NCBI RefSeq assembly: GCF_000482545.1
Contig: NZ_KI519455.1
Span: forward strand, 868,001 to 932,000
DNA length: 64,000 bases
Direction: 5' to 3'
Source: Arthrobacter sp. 35W
GTDB lineage: Bacteria > Actinomycetota > Actinomycetes > Actinomycetales > Micrococcaceae
Part shown: piece by piece, positions 11,213 through 20,555 of the stretch
How positions within the stretch are numbered: position 1 is the first letter of the stretch
Layout of the letters: each line of letters begins with the position of its first letter
Translations under genes and position numbers: made by a program
Notes under the pieces: model-generated
Told to the model about the DNA's origin: nothing
The model's database searches: none
What the model saw: only the letters and a program-made list of their open reading frames with translations

Positions 11213-11890
11213 CTAGCCAGCCATGGCGCGCAACAGCTGGGCCTCCGCGCGGTCCAAATAGGTGCGCATGAACGCCGCCGCAGCGGCATTTTCTCCCGCG
11301 GAAACCAGCCGGATCAGCTCCGCATTGTCCTCAACGTAGGGCTCATGGAACTCGGGATTGGCCCCCATGGCATGGAACACGAGGCGCATTTCGGCCAGGA
11401 CCTGGGCCATCAGGGCATCAAGGCGTTCACTGCGGGCACGGGCCACCAGCGCCCGGTGGAAGCTCTGGTTTGCGCCGGCCATGCCGGGGATGTCCCCCTG
11501 CGAGGCGGCCACGCGGGCGGTGGCCACGATGGCTTCAAGATCGTCGACCGCGGCGGGCTCATGCCACATGATGGCCGCCGGCTCCAGGAAGCGGCGTACG
11601 CGGTAGATTTCCTGGACGTCTGCGGCGCTGGGCTGGGCCACGAACACTCCGCGGTTGGGGATGCGGGTGATGATGTGCTCGGCGTTCAGCGAGGTGAAGG
11701 CCTCCCGCAGCGTATTGCGCGAGACGCCGAGAGCCTCGCCCAAGGCCTCCTCTGAGAGCTTGGTTCCGGGGGGCAGTTGGCCGTCGGCAATCCGCTGGCG
11801 CAGCTGCTGGGACACCCACAGCCCGGTGTGCGCGTGCTTGGCACCCTTGGCCAGGGGCCGCAGCTCTTCCAGTACCGCCTCAAACGTCAT
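11213..11890 (-). CDS. GntR-family regulator, FadR subfamily (FCD domain)
   Basis: A 225-residue regulator: an N-terminal winged helix (LRQRIADGQLPPGTKLSEEA, GVSRNTLREAF) and a C-terminal all-helical FCD effector domain (YRVRRFLEPAAIM, FHRALVARA). The frame is open further upstream but crosses the divergent DUF2252 gene. I chose ATG 11890, which sits seven bases after TAGGCT, a probable -10 of a leaderless transcript. Its neighbour is the DUF969/DUF979/DUF2891 operon, which it probably controls together with the pxp operon. FCD domains bind carboxylate ligands, compatible with 5-oxoproline. Confidence 0.92.
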   Translation of the reverse strand: MTFEAVLEELRPLAKGAKHAHTGLWVSQQLRQRIADGQLPPGTKLSEEALGEALGVSRNTLREAFTSLNAEHIITRIPNRGVFVAQPSAADVQEIYRVRRFLEPAAIMWHEPAAVDDLEAIVATARVAASQGDIPGMAGANQSFHRALVARARSERLDALMAQVLAEMRLVFHAMGANPEFHEPYVEDNAELIRLVSAGENAAAAAFMRTYLDRAEAQLLRAMAG

Positions 11891-11981
11891 GGCACCAAGC
11901 CTAGTGTTTGTTGCGGCGCGCATGGCCAAGCCGGCCGCCACGTGCGTTGACGGGTGGCGCCTGCGGGGACAGAATCGCAGC

Positions 11982-13415
11982 ATGGCCGAGGAGAAGATCA
12001 CGCACCCCAGCGTCGAGGAACGCACCGCGGCGGGCAAACGGCTCCGGGATGCGGTGCCCGTCGCCAGCCACGCCGGCTGGGCCCCGGTGCCCGGCCGCCC
12101 GGATCCGGTGGCGCTTCTGGAGGAGCAGAACCGCACCCGCGAACAGGACCTCGTGCCGGTGCGCCATGGCCGGATGCTGGCCTCGCCGTTCGCGTTCTAC
12201 CGGGGCGCCGCCAAGATCATGGCCGCCGATCTGAAGGACACCCCGCGGGCCGGGCTGGCCGTCCAGCTGTGCGGCGACGCCCATCTGGCCAATTTCGGCT
12301 TCTTCGCCTCCCCGGAGCGGAATCTGCTCTTTGACCTGAACGACTTCGACGAGACTCTTCCGGGGCCGTTCGAGTACGACGTCAAACGCCTGGCCGCCAG
12401 CTTCACCATCGCAGCGCGGAACAACGGCTTTTGGGAAAAGGACGTGCGCAAGGCGACCCTCACCGCTGTGCGGACCTACCGCGAGGCGATGGCCAGATTC
12501 GCCCGCATGCGCACGCTGGACATCTGGTACGCCCATTTGTCCGAGGAGCAGCTGTCCGCGGCCCTGGATGCCGCCGTCGCATCCCAAAAGGGCAAGGCCC
12601 TGAAGAAGGCCCGGAACGGTGCCATTGCCGCCCGGCAGAGCGTGGCCAAGGCCCGCTCCCGGGACAGCATGCATGCACTGTCCAAGCTCGCTGAGCTGGT
12701 GGACGGGACGTACCGGATCGTCAGCCAGCCGCCGATCATCGTCCCCGTCCGTGAGCTGGGTGAACTGTATGGGCTGTCCGGCGATGACATTGGGCGCGCC
12801 ATTGCCGAGCAGCTCCGTTCCTACCGGGCCACCCTGCCGGACGACCGCCGCCACCTGCTCGAGCAGTTCCAGATCATCGATGTCGCCCGCAAGGTGGTGG
12901 GCGTCGGCAGCGTGGGCACGCAGGCGTTCATCGCCCTGCTCCAGGGGCGGGACCAGCAGGATCCGCTGTTCCTCCAGGTCAAGGAGGCAACGACGTCGGT
13001 GCTTGAGGACCACCTGCCCAGGAGCCGGTTCAGCCAGTCCGGCGAGCGCGTGGTGCGGGGGCAGCGGATGATGCAGGCCGCGAGCGACATCTTTCTGGGC
13101 TGGAGCCAGGGCTCGATCGACAACAGATGCCTGTACTGGCGCCAACTGCGGGACATGAAGGGCTCGGTCGTCGTGGAAGGGATGCGGCCGCCCGGCATGA
13201 CGTTCTACGCCGGCGTGTGCGGCTGGACGCTGGCACGCGCCCACGCCCGATCGGGCGACCCGATAGCCATCGCCGCCTACCTGGGCAAGAGCGGCAAGTT
13301 CGATGAGTCGATCAGCGATTTTGCCGAGCGGTATGCAGACCAGAATGAACGCGACTACGAGGCCTTTGCGGCAGCCGTCCGGTCAGGACGTTTGGAGGCG
13401 GCCGACGGCGTTTAG
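11982..13415 (+). CDS. DUF2252 domain-containing protein
   Basis: A 477-residue protein of the DUF2252 family, distantly kinase-like. Family blocks are MLASPFAFYRGAA, VQLCGDAHLANFG, LFDLNDFDET and PFEYDVKRLAASF, the last two resembling a phosphotransferase catalytic core. No substrate is known. The ATG at 11982 lies six bases after CAGAAT, without a Shine-Dalgarno sequence, so it may be leaderless. It is divergent from the GntR gene but functionally unrelated as far as can be seen. Confidence 0.88.
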   Translation: MAEEKITHPSVEERTAAGKRLRDAVPVASHAGWAPVPGRPDPVALLEEQNRTREQDLVPVRHGRMLASPFAFYRGAAKIMAADLKDTPRAGLAVQLCGDAHLANFGFFASPERNLLFDLNDFDETLPGPFEYDVKRLAASFTIAARNNGFWEKDVRKATLTAVRTYREAMARFARMRTLDIWYAHLSEEQLSAALDAAVASQKGKALKKARNGAIAARQSVAKARSRDSMHALSKLAELVDGTYRIVSQPPIIVPVRELGELYGLSGDDIGRAIAEQLRSYRATLPDDRRHLLEQFQIIDVARKVVGVGSVGTQAFIALLQGRDQQDPLFLQVKEATTSVLEDHLPRSRFSQSGERVVRGQRMMQAASDIFLGWSQGSIDNRCLYWRQLRDMKGSVVVEGMRPPGMTFYAGVCGWTLARAHARSGDPIAIAAYLGKSGKFDESISDFAERYADQNERDYEAFAAAVRSGRLEAADGV

Positions 13416-13475
13416 GGCGCGCACACGGTGGCCGAGCCTGTCGAGACCCCGCCAGCGTCTCTTGGCTCCGCACAA

Positions 13476-14087
13476 TCAACTGTTGGAGGGCCCCGCTCGC
13501 AGCGCCATCCACTCGCGGCGCAGCATGCCGTAGTAGCAGAGGGTGGACCAATCACCCTTGAACCAGTCCGCGTCCTTGAAGGTGGCCTCGCGCCGCATGC
13601 CCAGTCGTTCCATCAGGGCCGCGGAGCGAACGTTGCGCTCATCGCAGATGCCTTCCACGCGGTGCCAGCCAAAGTCCTCGAAGGCAATGCGGAGCGCCTC
13701 GGAAACCGCCTCCTGGGCGATGCCCTGGCCGTGGACCTCGGGGTTGAAGACAAAGCCGATCTCGCCCTGGCGCGGGTCGCCGGCGTTCCATTTCAGCAGA
13801 ACTTCGCCCACCGCCGTCGGGCTTCCCTCCACCTCAACGGCCAGGTCCAGCCACTGCCCCGGCACCTGCAGCCCGGTCTGGGCCGTCATGGAGCGCAGCG
13901 TGGCCTCGGTGTCGGCCATGGTGTGCGGCCCGTGCGGCAGGTAGCGGGTGACCTCCGGCAGCGAACGGTAGGCGTTGATGGCCTTCAGATCCCGCATGCG
14001 CACGGGGCGCAGGCGCAGGCGCGCGGTGTGGACGGGGTACTTTGGCTGCACAGGAGTGCTGGCCTTGGGCATCTCGGACGGCAGCAT
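13476..14087 (-). CDS. GNAT-family N-acetyltransferase (RimJ/RimL type)
   Basis: 203 residues with the Acetyltransf_3 layout: TARLRLRPVRMRDLKAI at the N-terminus, the acetyl-CoA loop near EVHGQGIAQEAVSEAL, and the characteristic RNVRSAALMERLGMRRE. It would acetylate an N-terminal or small-molecule amine; the substrate is not evident. The start codon follows TAAGAT by six bases (probable leaderless transcript). It converges with the DUF2252 gene. Confidence 0.9.
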   Translation of the reverse strand: MLPSEMPKASTPVQPKYPVHTARLRLRPVRMRDLKAINAYRSLPEVTRYLPHGPHTMADTEATLRSMTAQTGLQVPGQWLDLAVEVEGSPTAVGEVLLKWNAGDPRQGEIGFVFNPEVHGQGIAQEAVSEALRIAFEDFGWHRVEGICDERNVRSAALMERLGMRREATFKDADWFKGDWSTLCYYGMLRREWMALRAGPSNS

Positions 14088-14212
14088 GGACCGATCTTAG
14101 CGCGCCGGCCGTTTTTTGACTCCCGCTTCCTGTGGGCCACCCCTGCGGCCACCCCGGAAACGGTCGGAATCCTCCCGGCAGACGTCCAGCCTGCGCCGGT
14201 AGCATGGCTGGA

Positions 14213-14680
14213 ATGCGGGTCAGAACTGAGAGCCGGCACCGGATTGAGCTCATTGTGGTGCCCGTCGTGGCAGCCATTGCCATGGCGTTGATCATTGGCG
14301 CCATCATGCGCGACTCCACCCCCGGCGCCTGCCCCGCCATCGGCTGGGGCAACAGCCTCACGATCACCACCACCGGCAACAGCGCCGCCGTCGCGGCCAT
14401 TACCGTCTGCGGCATTGGCGACTGCGGCCCCGGTGCGGCCGCGGCCACCACGCCGGCCTCCCCCGTCCTCGGCGAGGACCGGGCCACCCGCGCCGGTGGC
14501 ACCGACTGGAGCTTCCAGGTGGGCATGAACACCCCCGGCACCCTGACCTTCCAGGCCCTGGACGCCGGTGGCGTCATCCTGACCCAGAAGACGGTTGACC
14601 TGAACTGGAAAAGGGTGGGCGGCACCGACCAGTGCGGCGGCCCCGCTGTCACCAACGACGTCGTCCTCGCCATCCCCTAA
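14213..14680 (+). CDS. Small membrane-anchored protein of unknown function
   Basis: A 155-residue product that I do not recognise. One hydrophobic helix (ELIVVPVVAAIAMALIIGAI) follows a short basic N-terminus, after which comes a Gly/Ala/Thr-rich extracytoplasmic part with four cysteines and a WSFQVGMNTPGTLTF beta-like segment. This suggests a membrane-anchored or exported beta-sandwich protein. ATG 14213 stands seven bases after TAGCAT, hence my choice; ATG 14204 in the same frame overlaps that hexamer and is the alternative. Confidence 0.7.
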   Translation: MRVRTESRHRIELIVVPVVAAIAMALIIGAIMRDSTPGACPAIGWGNSLTITTTGNSAAVAAITVCGIGDCGPGAAAATTPASPVLGEDRATRAGGTDWSFQVGMNTPGTLTFQALDAGGVILTQKTVDLNWKRVGGTDQCGGPAVTNDVVLAIP

Positions 14681-14698
14681 CGGCCGGCCCGCCGGGGA

Positions 14699-15082
14699 TC
14701 ACCCCGCCAGCCCCGTCAGGTCGGGGATGGCCCACGAATCGCCCGCCGGCTCCAGCGGCAGCACCGAGGCAATGACGGGCTCCTCCATGGGCAGCGCGCC
14801 CATGATCCGCGGCCGGGGATTCGCATCCGACGTCGGTTCCCAGCGCAGCTCGATGCCGGCGTCGGCGAGCGCCCCGGCGTCGACCACCACCAGCACCAGC
14901 GATTCGCGGATCCCCGCATAGACCCTTTCAAGCACCGCCGGCAGCGGCCCAGGGGTGCAGGCGTGGATGAACCCCGTCTCGTCCAGGGGCACCCCGCGGG
15001 TGGAGACCTCATATTCGCCGAAGCGCAGGCATGCCTCCCAGTCGTCGGCGAGGGCAACGTGGAGAATCCGGTTTCCTGTCAT
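14699..15082 (-). CDS. DUF952 domain-containing protein
   Basis: 127 residues of the DUF952 family, with ILHVALADDWEAC at the N-terminus, GFIHACTPGPLPAVLERVY and the terminal FxxPxL-like block. The fold resembles ADP-ribosyltransferase-like proteins, but no activity is established. It is divergent from a TetR gene, and the operator-like dyad 15099-15118 lies 16 bases upstream of its start, so it is the likely TetR target. Confidence 0.85.
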   Translation of the reverse strand: MTGNRILHVALADDWEACLRFGEYEVSTRGVPLDETGFIHACTPGPLPAVLERVYAGIRESLVLVVVDAGALADAGIELRWEPTSDANPRPRIMGALPMEEPVIASVLPLEPAGDSWAIPDLTGLAG

Positions 15083-15098
15083 GGCCGTCCCTTCTAAA

Positions 15099-15118
15099 AT
15101 GAAACGTCAGCGTATCAT
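15099..15118. promoter_or_regulatory. Dyad between DUF952 and tetR (putative TetR operator)
   Basis: ATGAAACG-TCAG-CGTATCAT: two eight-base arms with one mismatch pair and a four-base spacer. It sits in the 67-base divergent intergenic region, overlapping where the promoters of both genes must lie. This spacing and position are typical of an autoregulatory TetR operator. Binding is inferred. Confidence 0.55.
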
Positions 15119-15149
15119 TAATACTTCGGGCATCAACAAGAGGGTGGGC

Positions 15150-15728
15150 ATGGGCATGGAAACCAGCGCCAGGCGGGGCCGTCCGGCGGCCGCGGAGCAG
15201 GCTGCACGGCGCGAGGCAATCCTCAACGCCGCCACGGCGGAGTTCCTCGCGAACGGCTTTGCGGGCACCACCATCGAGGCTGTGGCGACCCGCGCCCAGG
15301 CCACCAAGCGGACCATCTATGTCCACTTCACTGACAAGACGGGGCTGTTTGCCGCCGCCATCGGGCGCCAGCATGAGTACATCCGCCAGTACGACGGCGG
15401 CGGCGGCCTTGAGGATGCCTCCCTTGCCATCGTGGCAGCCCTTCACAGCGACCAGGCCGTGGCCCTGCACCGCCTGGTGATGGCCGAGGCGCTGCGCTTC
15501 CCGGAACTCGCGGCCGCGTTCTACGAGAACGGGCCCGCCCGGTCCATCACCTTCCTGGCGGACCGCCTGGGCCCGGCGGATGCAGCGGCCGCCAAGGCCC
15601 AGTTGCTCTATACGCTGCTGCTCGGGGAGAACCACCGGCAGCGGCTCCTGGGATTGGCGGATGCGCCGAGTCCGGCCCAGGCGCGGGCTCAGGCCCGCGA
15701 GGCGCTGGCGGCACTGGGCCTGGGCTGA
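15150..15728 (+). CDS. TetR/AcrR-family transcriptional regulator
   Basis: 192 residues with the N-terminal TetR helix-turn-helix (REAILNAATAEFLANGFAGT, then ATKRTIYVHFTDKTGLFAAA) and a C-terminal AefR-like helical ligand domain. The frame extends upstream into the DUF952 gene, so I chose ATG 15150, preceded by AGAGGG; ATG 15156 is the alternative. It is divergent from DUF952, with a dyad operator between them, so local autoregulation is likely. Confidence 0.9.
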   Translation: MGMETSARRGRPAAAEQAARREAILNAATAEFLANGFAGTTIEAVATRAQATKRTIYVHFTDKTGLFAAAIGRQHEYIRQYDGGGGLEDASLAIVAALHSDQAVALHRLVMAEALRFPELAAAFYENGPARSITFLADRLGPADAAAAKAQLLYTLLLGENHRQRLLGLADAPSPAQARAQAREALAALGLG

Positions 15729-15737
15729 CGGACGCGG

Positions 15738-16595
15738 TCACGCATCGCGGCTGCGCCGCGCGTAGCGGGCCGGGCTGGTGCCCACGGCGGCGGAGAAATC
15801 CCTTGTGAAGTGGGCCTGGTCGTACCAGCCCAGGCCAAGGGCCAGCTCGGACAGATCCCGCCCGGGGTCCGCCTGGAGGTCCGCAAGGGCGTCGTGCAGC
15901 CGGTAGCGGCCGATCAACCACTTGGCCCCCACCCCCACATAGCGGCGGATAAGCCGCTGCAGGGTGCGGACGCCGATGCCGTGGCGGCGGGCCAGCTCCT
16001 CCACGGTGGTGATGGAGCGCTCGGCCAGGGCGTCGGCGATGATGGCCAGCACCTCGGGATAGCGGGGGTCGGGATCCGGCAGCCGCTCCACCAGAAACCC
16101 GTCCAGCGCACGGCAGCGGGCGCCGTCGTCGTCGCCCTCCGGCACCAACCCCAGCAGCCCGGCGGCAGCGGGCCAGAACGACTCCGCGGGCCGGACGGCG
16201 TCGGTCAGTCCATCCACCGCCAGACCGGAGAACGCGGCGAAACCGCCGGGGCGGAACTTGGCGCCGAGCACCCGGCCCTGACCACTGAGCCCGATCTCGA
16301 AGCGGCGGGTGGGCACGCCGTGCAGCAGGGCCGCCGGCATCGCCACGCCAAAACGGTCGGCGCTGCCCTCCTCAATGGTCAGGTGGACGGCCGGATGCGA
16401 GAGCACCTCCGAGGGCTGGACTGCGGCCTGCGGGAGGGACCACGCCACGGCCCAATAGTGCTCGATGTAGGGCTCCAGCGCCGGGTGGCAGGCGAAGCGC
16501 TCCAGCGCGAAGGCCCGCCCCACCAGCTCCGGCCGCAGGATTCCGACGTCCGTGGTGGTGGGCGGCGCGGTTGTCGCGTCTGTCCAAGACTCCAT
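15738..16595 (-). CDS. AraC-family transcriptional regulator
   Basis: 285 residues: an N-terminal DUF6597-like sensory domain (CHPALEPYIEHYWAVAWSL, GVPTRRFEIGLSGQGRVLGAKFRPGGF) and a C-terminal double HTH (ITTVEELARRHGIGVRTLQR, LSELALGLGWYDQAHFTRDF). The start is six bases after TAGACT, indicating a leaderless transcript. Only 27 bases separate it from the divergent VOC protein gene, so the two probably form a regulator-target pair. Confidence 0.92.
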   Translation of the reverse strand: MESWTDATTAPPTTTDVGILRPELVGRAFALERFACHPALEPYIEHYWAVAWSLPQAAVQPSEVLSHPAVHLTIEEGSADRFGVAMPAALLHGVPTRRFEIGLSGQGRVLGAKFRPGGFAAFSGLAVDGLTDAVRPAESFWPAAAGLLGLVPEGDDDGARCRALDGFLVERLPDPDPRYPEVLAIIADALAERSITTVEELARRHGIGVRTLQRLIRRYVGVGAKWLIGRYRLHDALADLQADPGRDLSELALGLGWYDQAHFTRDFSAAVGTSPARYARRSRDA

Positions 16596-16622
16596 AGGGG
16601 CAGTCTAGGCAGGATGGATTTC

Positions 16623-17105
16623 ATGACAACAGAACCCACCGCCACCGCGCCCATCCCCGCCGGCTACACCTCCATCACGCCGTATCTGGTGGTCGCGGAC
16701 GGCAATGCCGCCATAGCCTTCTACACCTCCGTCTTTGGCGCCACGCTGGTGGGCCGGACGGACGGGCCGGAAGGCACGGTGGCCCACGCCGAGCTGGATT
16801 TCGGCAATGGCCGCCTGCAGCTGAGCGACCCCGTCCCGTCGATGGGGCTGCTCCCGCCGGACGGAACCAACGCCGTCAACCACTCCTATGTGCTCTACTG
16901 CACCGACGTCGATGCCATCTGGCGTGCCGCCGTCGACGCCGGGGCCACGGCATTCGAAGAACCCTCCACCTTCGTCACGGGCGACAGGTTTGGCGCCGTG
17001 CTGGACCCCTTCGGCCACCGCTGGGCCATCATGACCCGTGTGGAGGACGTGGACCCGGCCGAGGCCCAGCGCCGCATCGACGAGTGGATGGCCACCCAGC
17101 TTTAA
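16623..17105 (+). CDS. VOC-family protein (glyoxalase/bleomycin-resistance fold)
   Basis: 160 residues built of two beta-alpha-beta-beta-beta modules: YLVVADGNAAIAFYTSVFGA in the first, and AVDAGATAFEEPSTF with DPFGHRWAIMT in the second. It resembles PhnB-like VOC proteins, which bind a divalent metal and act as dioxygenase, isomerase or resistance protein; the substrate is unknown. I chose ATG 16623, preceded by AGGATGG; ATG 16614 is an in-frame alternative. It is divergent from the AraC regulator. Confidence 0.88.
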   Translation: MTTEPTATAPIPAGYTSITPYLVVADGNAAIAFYTSVFGATLVGRTDGPEGTVAHAELDFGNGRLQLSDPVPSMGLLPPDGTNAVNHSYVLYCTDVDAIWRAAVDAGATAFEEPSTFVTGDRFGAVLDPFGHRWAIMTRVEDVDPAEAQRRIDEWMATQL

Positions 17106-17111
17106 CCACAT

Positions 17112-17145
17112 CTGTCCCGCACTTGGCGGACCAAGTGCGGGACAG
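17112..17145. terminator. Bidirectional terminator hairpin
   Basis: Perfect 15-bp arms (17112-17126 and 17131-17145) with a four-base loop CGGA, between the convergent VOC and biotin carboxylase genes. A short TTT follows on the plus strand. Confidence 0.75.
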
Positions 17146-17155
17146 TTTGGGGTGT

Positions 17156-18898
17156 TTAGCCGATGGTGGTCAGCACCGTGTTGAGCACAACGGCGCCGCC
17201 GGCTGCGATGGCCGGCTCGCCCAGGATGCCGGCGCGGTGGGCGCTGACGGTGGTTTCCATCTTCATGGCCTCCAGCACCAGCACGGCCTCGCCCTCGGCG
17301 ACCTCGGTGCCCGGGGCCACCAGCCACTTCACCACGGAGCCGGCCATGGTGGCGCGCAGCTCGGCGGGGTCCTCGGCGTCGTCGTCATCCGTGTCGGCGA
17401 AGCGCACGCCGGCAGCCATGCCGCCGTTGCGCAGGCCGTCCAGCAGTTCGGCGGGCAGGCCCAGGGCCACGCGCTTGCCATCGAGCTCGATGCTGATGGT
17501 GCGGCGCTCCCCGGCGGGGGCCTCCACGCTGAACTCCGGGTCTGCGGCCAGGCGCTCGGCAAACTCGTTCTCGATCCAAGTGGTGTAGACGCCAAACTCT
17601 TCGGTCTTGGTGAAATCGGCGTCGCGGACCACGGCGCGGTGGAAGGGCAGCACGGTGGCGAGGCCGCCGATGGTGAACTCGGCCAGTGCACGGCGGGCGC
17701 GGCGCAGGGCCTGGGTGCGGTCGGCACCTGTCACCACCAGCTTGGCCAGCAGGGAGTCGAAGCTGCCCGGCACCACGGAGCCGGCGCGCACGCCCGAGTC
17801 GACGCGGATGCCCGGGCCGGTGGGCACGGTGAACTCGCCCACGGTGCCGGGAGAGGGCAGGAAGCCGCGGGCCACGTCCTCGGCGTTGATGCGGAACTCG
17901 AAGGAGTGGCCGCGGGGCTGCGGGTCCTCGGTCCAGGGCAGCGGCTCGCCGGCGGCGATGGAGAGCTGCACGGCCACCAGGTCGATGCCGGCGGTCTCCT
18001 CGGTGATGGGGTGCTCCACCTGCAGGCGGGTGTTGACCTCCAGGAAGGAGACGGTGCCATCGGCTGCCACCAGGTACTCCACGGTGCCGGCGCCGGTGTA
18101 GCCGGCCTCGCGGCAGATGGCCTTGGCGGAGGTGTAGATGCTCTCGCGCTGGGCGTCCGTCAGGAACGGGGCCGGAGCCTCTTCCACCAGCTTCTGGTGG
18201 CGGCGCTGCAGCGAGCAGTCGCGCGTGCCGACGACGGAGACGTTGCCGTGGGTGTCGGCCAGGATCTGCGCCTCCACATGGCGGGGGCGGTGCAGGAACT
18301 TCTCCACAAAGCACTCGTCGCGGCCGAAGGCGGCCTTGGACTCGCGCACGGCGGAGGCGAAGGCCTCCTCGATGGCGTCCATCTCCCAGACGACCTTCAG
18401 GCCTCGGCCACCGCCGCCGAAGGCGGCCTTGATGGCCACCGGCATGCCATGGATTTCGGCGAACGCGCGCACCTCGGCGGCGGAGGCCACCGGGCCGTCG
18501 CTGCCGGGGGCCAGCGGGGCGCCGGCACGGACGGCGATCTCGCGGGCGCTGACCTTGTTGCCTAGGGTGCGGATGGCGTCCGGGGACGGGCCGATCCAGA
18601 TGAGGCCGGCGTCCAGCACGGCCTGGGCGAAGTCAGCGTTCTCGGCCAGGAAGCCATAGCCGGGGTGGACGGCGTCGGCGCCGGAGGTGGCGGCGATGGC
18701 CAGCACCTTCTCCACGTTCAGGTAGGTGTCGGCCGGGCTGTTGCCGCCCAGCGCGTAGGCCTCGGTGACGGCGCCCACGTGGACGGCGTCGGCGTCGACG
18801 TCGGCGTAGATGCCCACCGACTCCAGCCCGGCATCGTCGCAGGAGCGGGCGATCCGGACGGCGATTTCGCCGCGGTTGGCAATGAGGACCTTGTGCAT
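17156..18898 (-). CDS. Biotin carboxylase / BCCP fusion (AccA3-like) of the pxp operon
   Basis: 580 residues. Biotin carboxylase occupies about 1-445: [14 protein letters not shown], the ATP-grasp loop [10 protein letters not shown], and [21 protein letters not shown] linker follows, then a C-terminal biotinyl domain with the biotinylated lysine K546 in EAMKMET. The enzyme would carboxylate its own biotin with ATP and bicarbonate. It is the third gene of the operon after pxpA and the pxpB-pxpC fusion (76-base gap), with AAGGAA before the ATG. No acyl-CoA carboxyltransferase subunit is nearby, so the partner may be the fused PxpB-PxpC protein, a homologue of the urea carboxylase transferase domain. 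A general acetyl-CoA carboxylase role is the alternative. Confidence 0.93.
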   Translation of the reverse strand: MHKVLIANRGEIAVRIARSCDDAGLESVGIYADVDADAVHVGAVTEAYALGGNSPADTYLNVEKVLAIAATSGADAVHPGYGFLAENADFAQAVLDAGLIWIGPSPDAIRTLGNKVSAREIAVRAGAPLAPGSDGPVASAAEVRAFAEIHGMPVAIKAAFGGGGRGLKVVWEMDAIEEAFASAVRESKAAFGRDECFVEKFLHRPRHVEAQILADTHGNVSVVGTRDCSLQRRHQKLVEEAPAPFLTDAQRESIYTSAKAICREAGYTGAGTVEYLVAADGTVSFLEVNTRLQVEHPITEETAGIDLVAVQLSIAAGEPLPWTEDPQPRGHSFEFRINAEDVARGFLPSPGTVGEFTVPTGPGIRVDSGVRAGSVVPGSFDSLLAKLVVTGADRTQALRRARRALAEFTIGGLATVLPFHRAVVRDADFTKTEEFGVYTTWIENEFAERLAADPEFSVEAPAGERRTISIELDGKRVALGLPAELLDGLRNGGMAAGVRFADTDDDDAEDPAELRATMAGSVVKWLVAPGTEVAEGEAVLVLEAMKMETTVSAHRAGILGEPAIAAGGAVVLNTVLTTIG

Positions 18899-18974
18899 GG
18901 GAGTTTCCTTCGTGAAAAAGCTGTTGCTAGATCGACCTCAGTCAGATCTGGCCGGATGTGCGTGGGTGCCTGGA

Positions 18975-20555
18975 TCAGGCGGTGCCGGAGACCGGGACAA
19001 ACCGGATCCGGGATCCGGGCGGCAGCTGGGCGGCCTTGTCCAGATCAGCGGTGGCGACGACGCCGATGACGGGGTAGCCGCCCGTGACGGGGTGGTCGGA
19101 GAGGAACAACACGGGCTGGCCCGACGGCGGGACCTGGATGGCGCCGCGGACGGTGCCCTCGCTGGCCAGTTCGCCCTCGCGGCTGCGTTCCAGCGCATTG
19201 CCGGACAGGCGCAGGCCGATCCGGTTGGACTGCGGTGTGACTGTCCATTCCCGCTCCCCGAAGCCGGCGACGACGGCGTCGTCGAACCAGTCCTGGCGCG
19301 GGCCGGGGACCATGTGCAGGACCGTGACCTCGTCCGCGGCGGGGCCGGGCAGTTCCGGGCTGCCCACCACCGATGACGGCGGCGCCGGCACCACGGCCAG
19401 CGGCATTCCGGCCGCCAGCGGAGCCGGGCCGATGCCGGACATCGTGTCGGTGGAGCGGCTGCCCAGCACCAGCGGGACGTCGATCCCGCCGCGGACGCCC
19501 ACATAGCTGCGCAGTCCGGCGGAGGGGGTGCCCAGTTCCAGGACCTCCCCGGCAAGCAGGGCGAACGGCGCCAGCATCGGTACGTCGCGCACCTCGCCGT
19601 CGGGGTCGGTGATGGTGAGCCCAACGGCGGCACCGGCAACGGCCAGCACCTGGTCCGCGGCGGCGGCCAGCACCAGGCCGCCGTGCAGCACCTCGATGCC
19701 GGCGTGGCCCACGGGGTTGCCCGCCAGCCGGTTGGCCTGGCGCAGTGCGCCGCGGTCCATGGCGCCGGCGGTGGTGACGCCCAGATCGGCACTGCCGGGG
19801 CGGCCGAGGTCCTGGATGGTGGACTGCAGCCCGGGGCGGACCACCAGCAGGCCGGCGGCGTGGTTCTTGTCGACAGCCGGGGCTGCGGCAGCGGGGGCGG
19901 CGCTGGGGGCTGCGACGGTGGCGCGGACGGCGTTGAAGCGGACCTTGTTGCCCGGGCGGATGAGCGCGGGGCTGCTGCGGTCCAGATCCCACATCACGGC
20001 CTCGGTGCGGCCAATCAGCTGCCAGCCGCCGGGCGTCTGGCGCGGGTAGACGGCGGAGTAGGCGCCGGCCAGGGCCACGGCACCGGCGGGGACGGCGGTG
20101 CGCGGCGTGGAGCGGCGCGGCACCTCCAGGCGGGCATCGCCGCCGGCGAGGTAGGCGAAGCCGGGGGCGAAGCCGCCGAAGGCAGCGGTCCAGATGGTGC
20201 CGGTGTGCGCGGCGATGACGCCGTCGGCGCCCAGGCCGGTGAGCTCGCCGACGGCGGCCAGGTCCGCGCCGTCGTACACGACATCAATGGACACCTCGGT
20301 GGCGTCGGTGGCGGCCTCGCCGGACAGGTCCAGGGTGCGCACGTGGGCGGCGATCTGCCGGGCTTCGGCGGCGGTCTTGGCCGTCACCAGAACGGTGGAG
20401 GCCGCTGCCACCACGTCGATCTGGCCCGGCTGCGGACGCGACTGCAGGGCAGCCTGCAGGGTCAGCACGGTGGCCAGGGAGTCCAGTTCCACCAGGATGG
20501 CGCGGTCGCCCGCGGGGAGGATGGCGAGAATGCCTGCATCGGTCACGGCAGCCAC
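18975..20555 (-). CDS. 5-oxoprolinase subunits PxpB and PxpC fused in one protein
   Basis: 526 residues. The PxpB/KipI half (about 1-210) has HTGTIWTAAFGGFAPGFAYL, EVPRRSTPRTAVPAGAVALAG and TPGGWQLIGRT. An Ala/Pro-rich linker (about 211-235) leads to the PxpC/KipA half with GRPGSADLGVTTAGAMDRGA, SNRIGLRLSG and GQPVLFLSDHPVTGGYPVIG. All hallmark motifs are intact. With PxpA it forms the ATP-dependent 5-oxoprolinase that converts 5-oxo-L-proline to glutamate. The GTG start directly abuts the pxpA stop. The two halves are separate genes in most bacteria and in the second cluster of this window. Confidence 0.93.
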   Translation of the reverse strand: MAAVTDAGILAILPAGDRAILVELDSLATVLTLQAALQSRPQPGQIDVVAAASTVLVTAKTAAEARQIAAHVRTLDLSGEAATDATEVSIDVVYDGADLAAVGELTGLGADGVIAAHTGTIWTAAFGGFAPGFAYLAGGDARLEVPRRSTPRTAVPAGAVALAGAYSAVYPRQTPGGWQLIGRTEAVMWDLDRSSPALIRPGNKVRFNAVRATVAAPSAAPAAAAPAVDKNHAAGLLVVRPGLQSTIQDLGRPGSADLGVTTAGAMDRGALRQANRLAGNPVGHAGIEVLHGGLVLAAAADQVLAVAGAAVGLTITDPDGEVRDVPMLAPFALLAGEVLELGTPSAGLRSYVGVRGGIDVPLVLGSRSTDTMSGIGPAPLAAGMPLAVVPAPPSSVVGSPELPGPAADEVTVLHMVPGPRQDWFDDAVVAGFGEREWTVTPQSNRIGLRLSGNALERSREGELASEGTVRGAIQVPPSGQPVLFLSDHPVTGGYPVIGVVATADLDKAAQLPPGSRIRFVPVSGTA

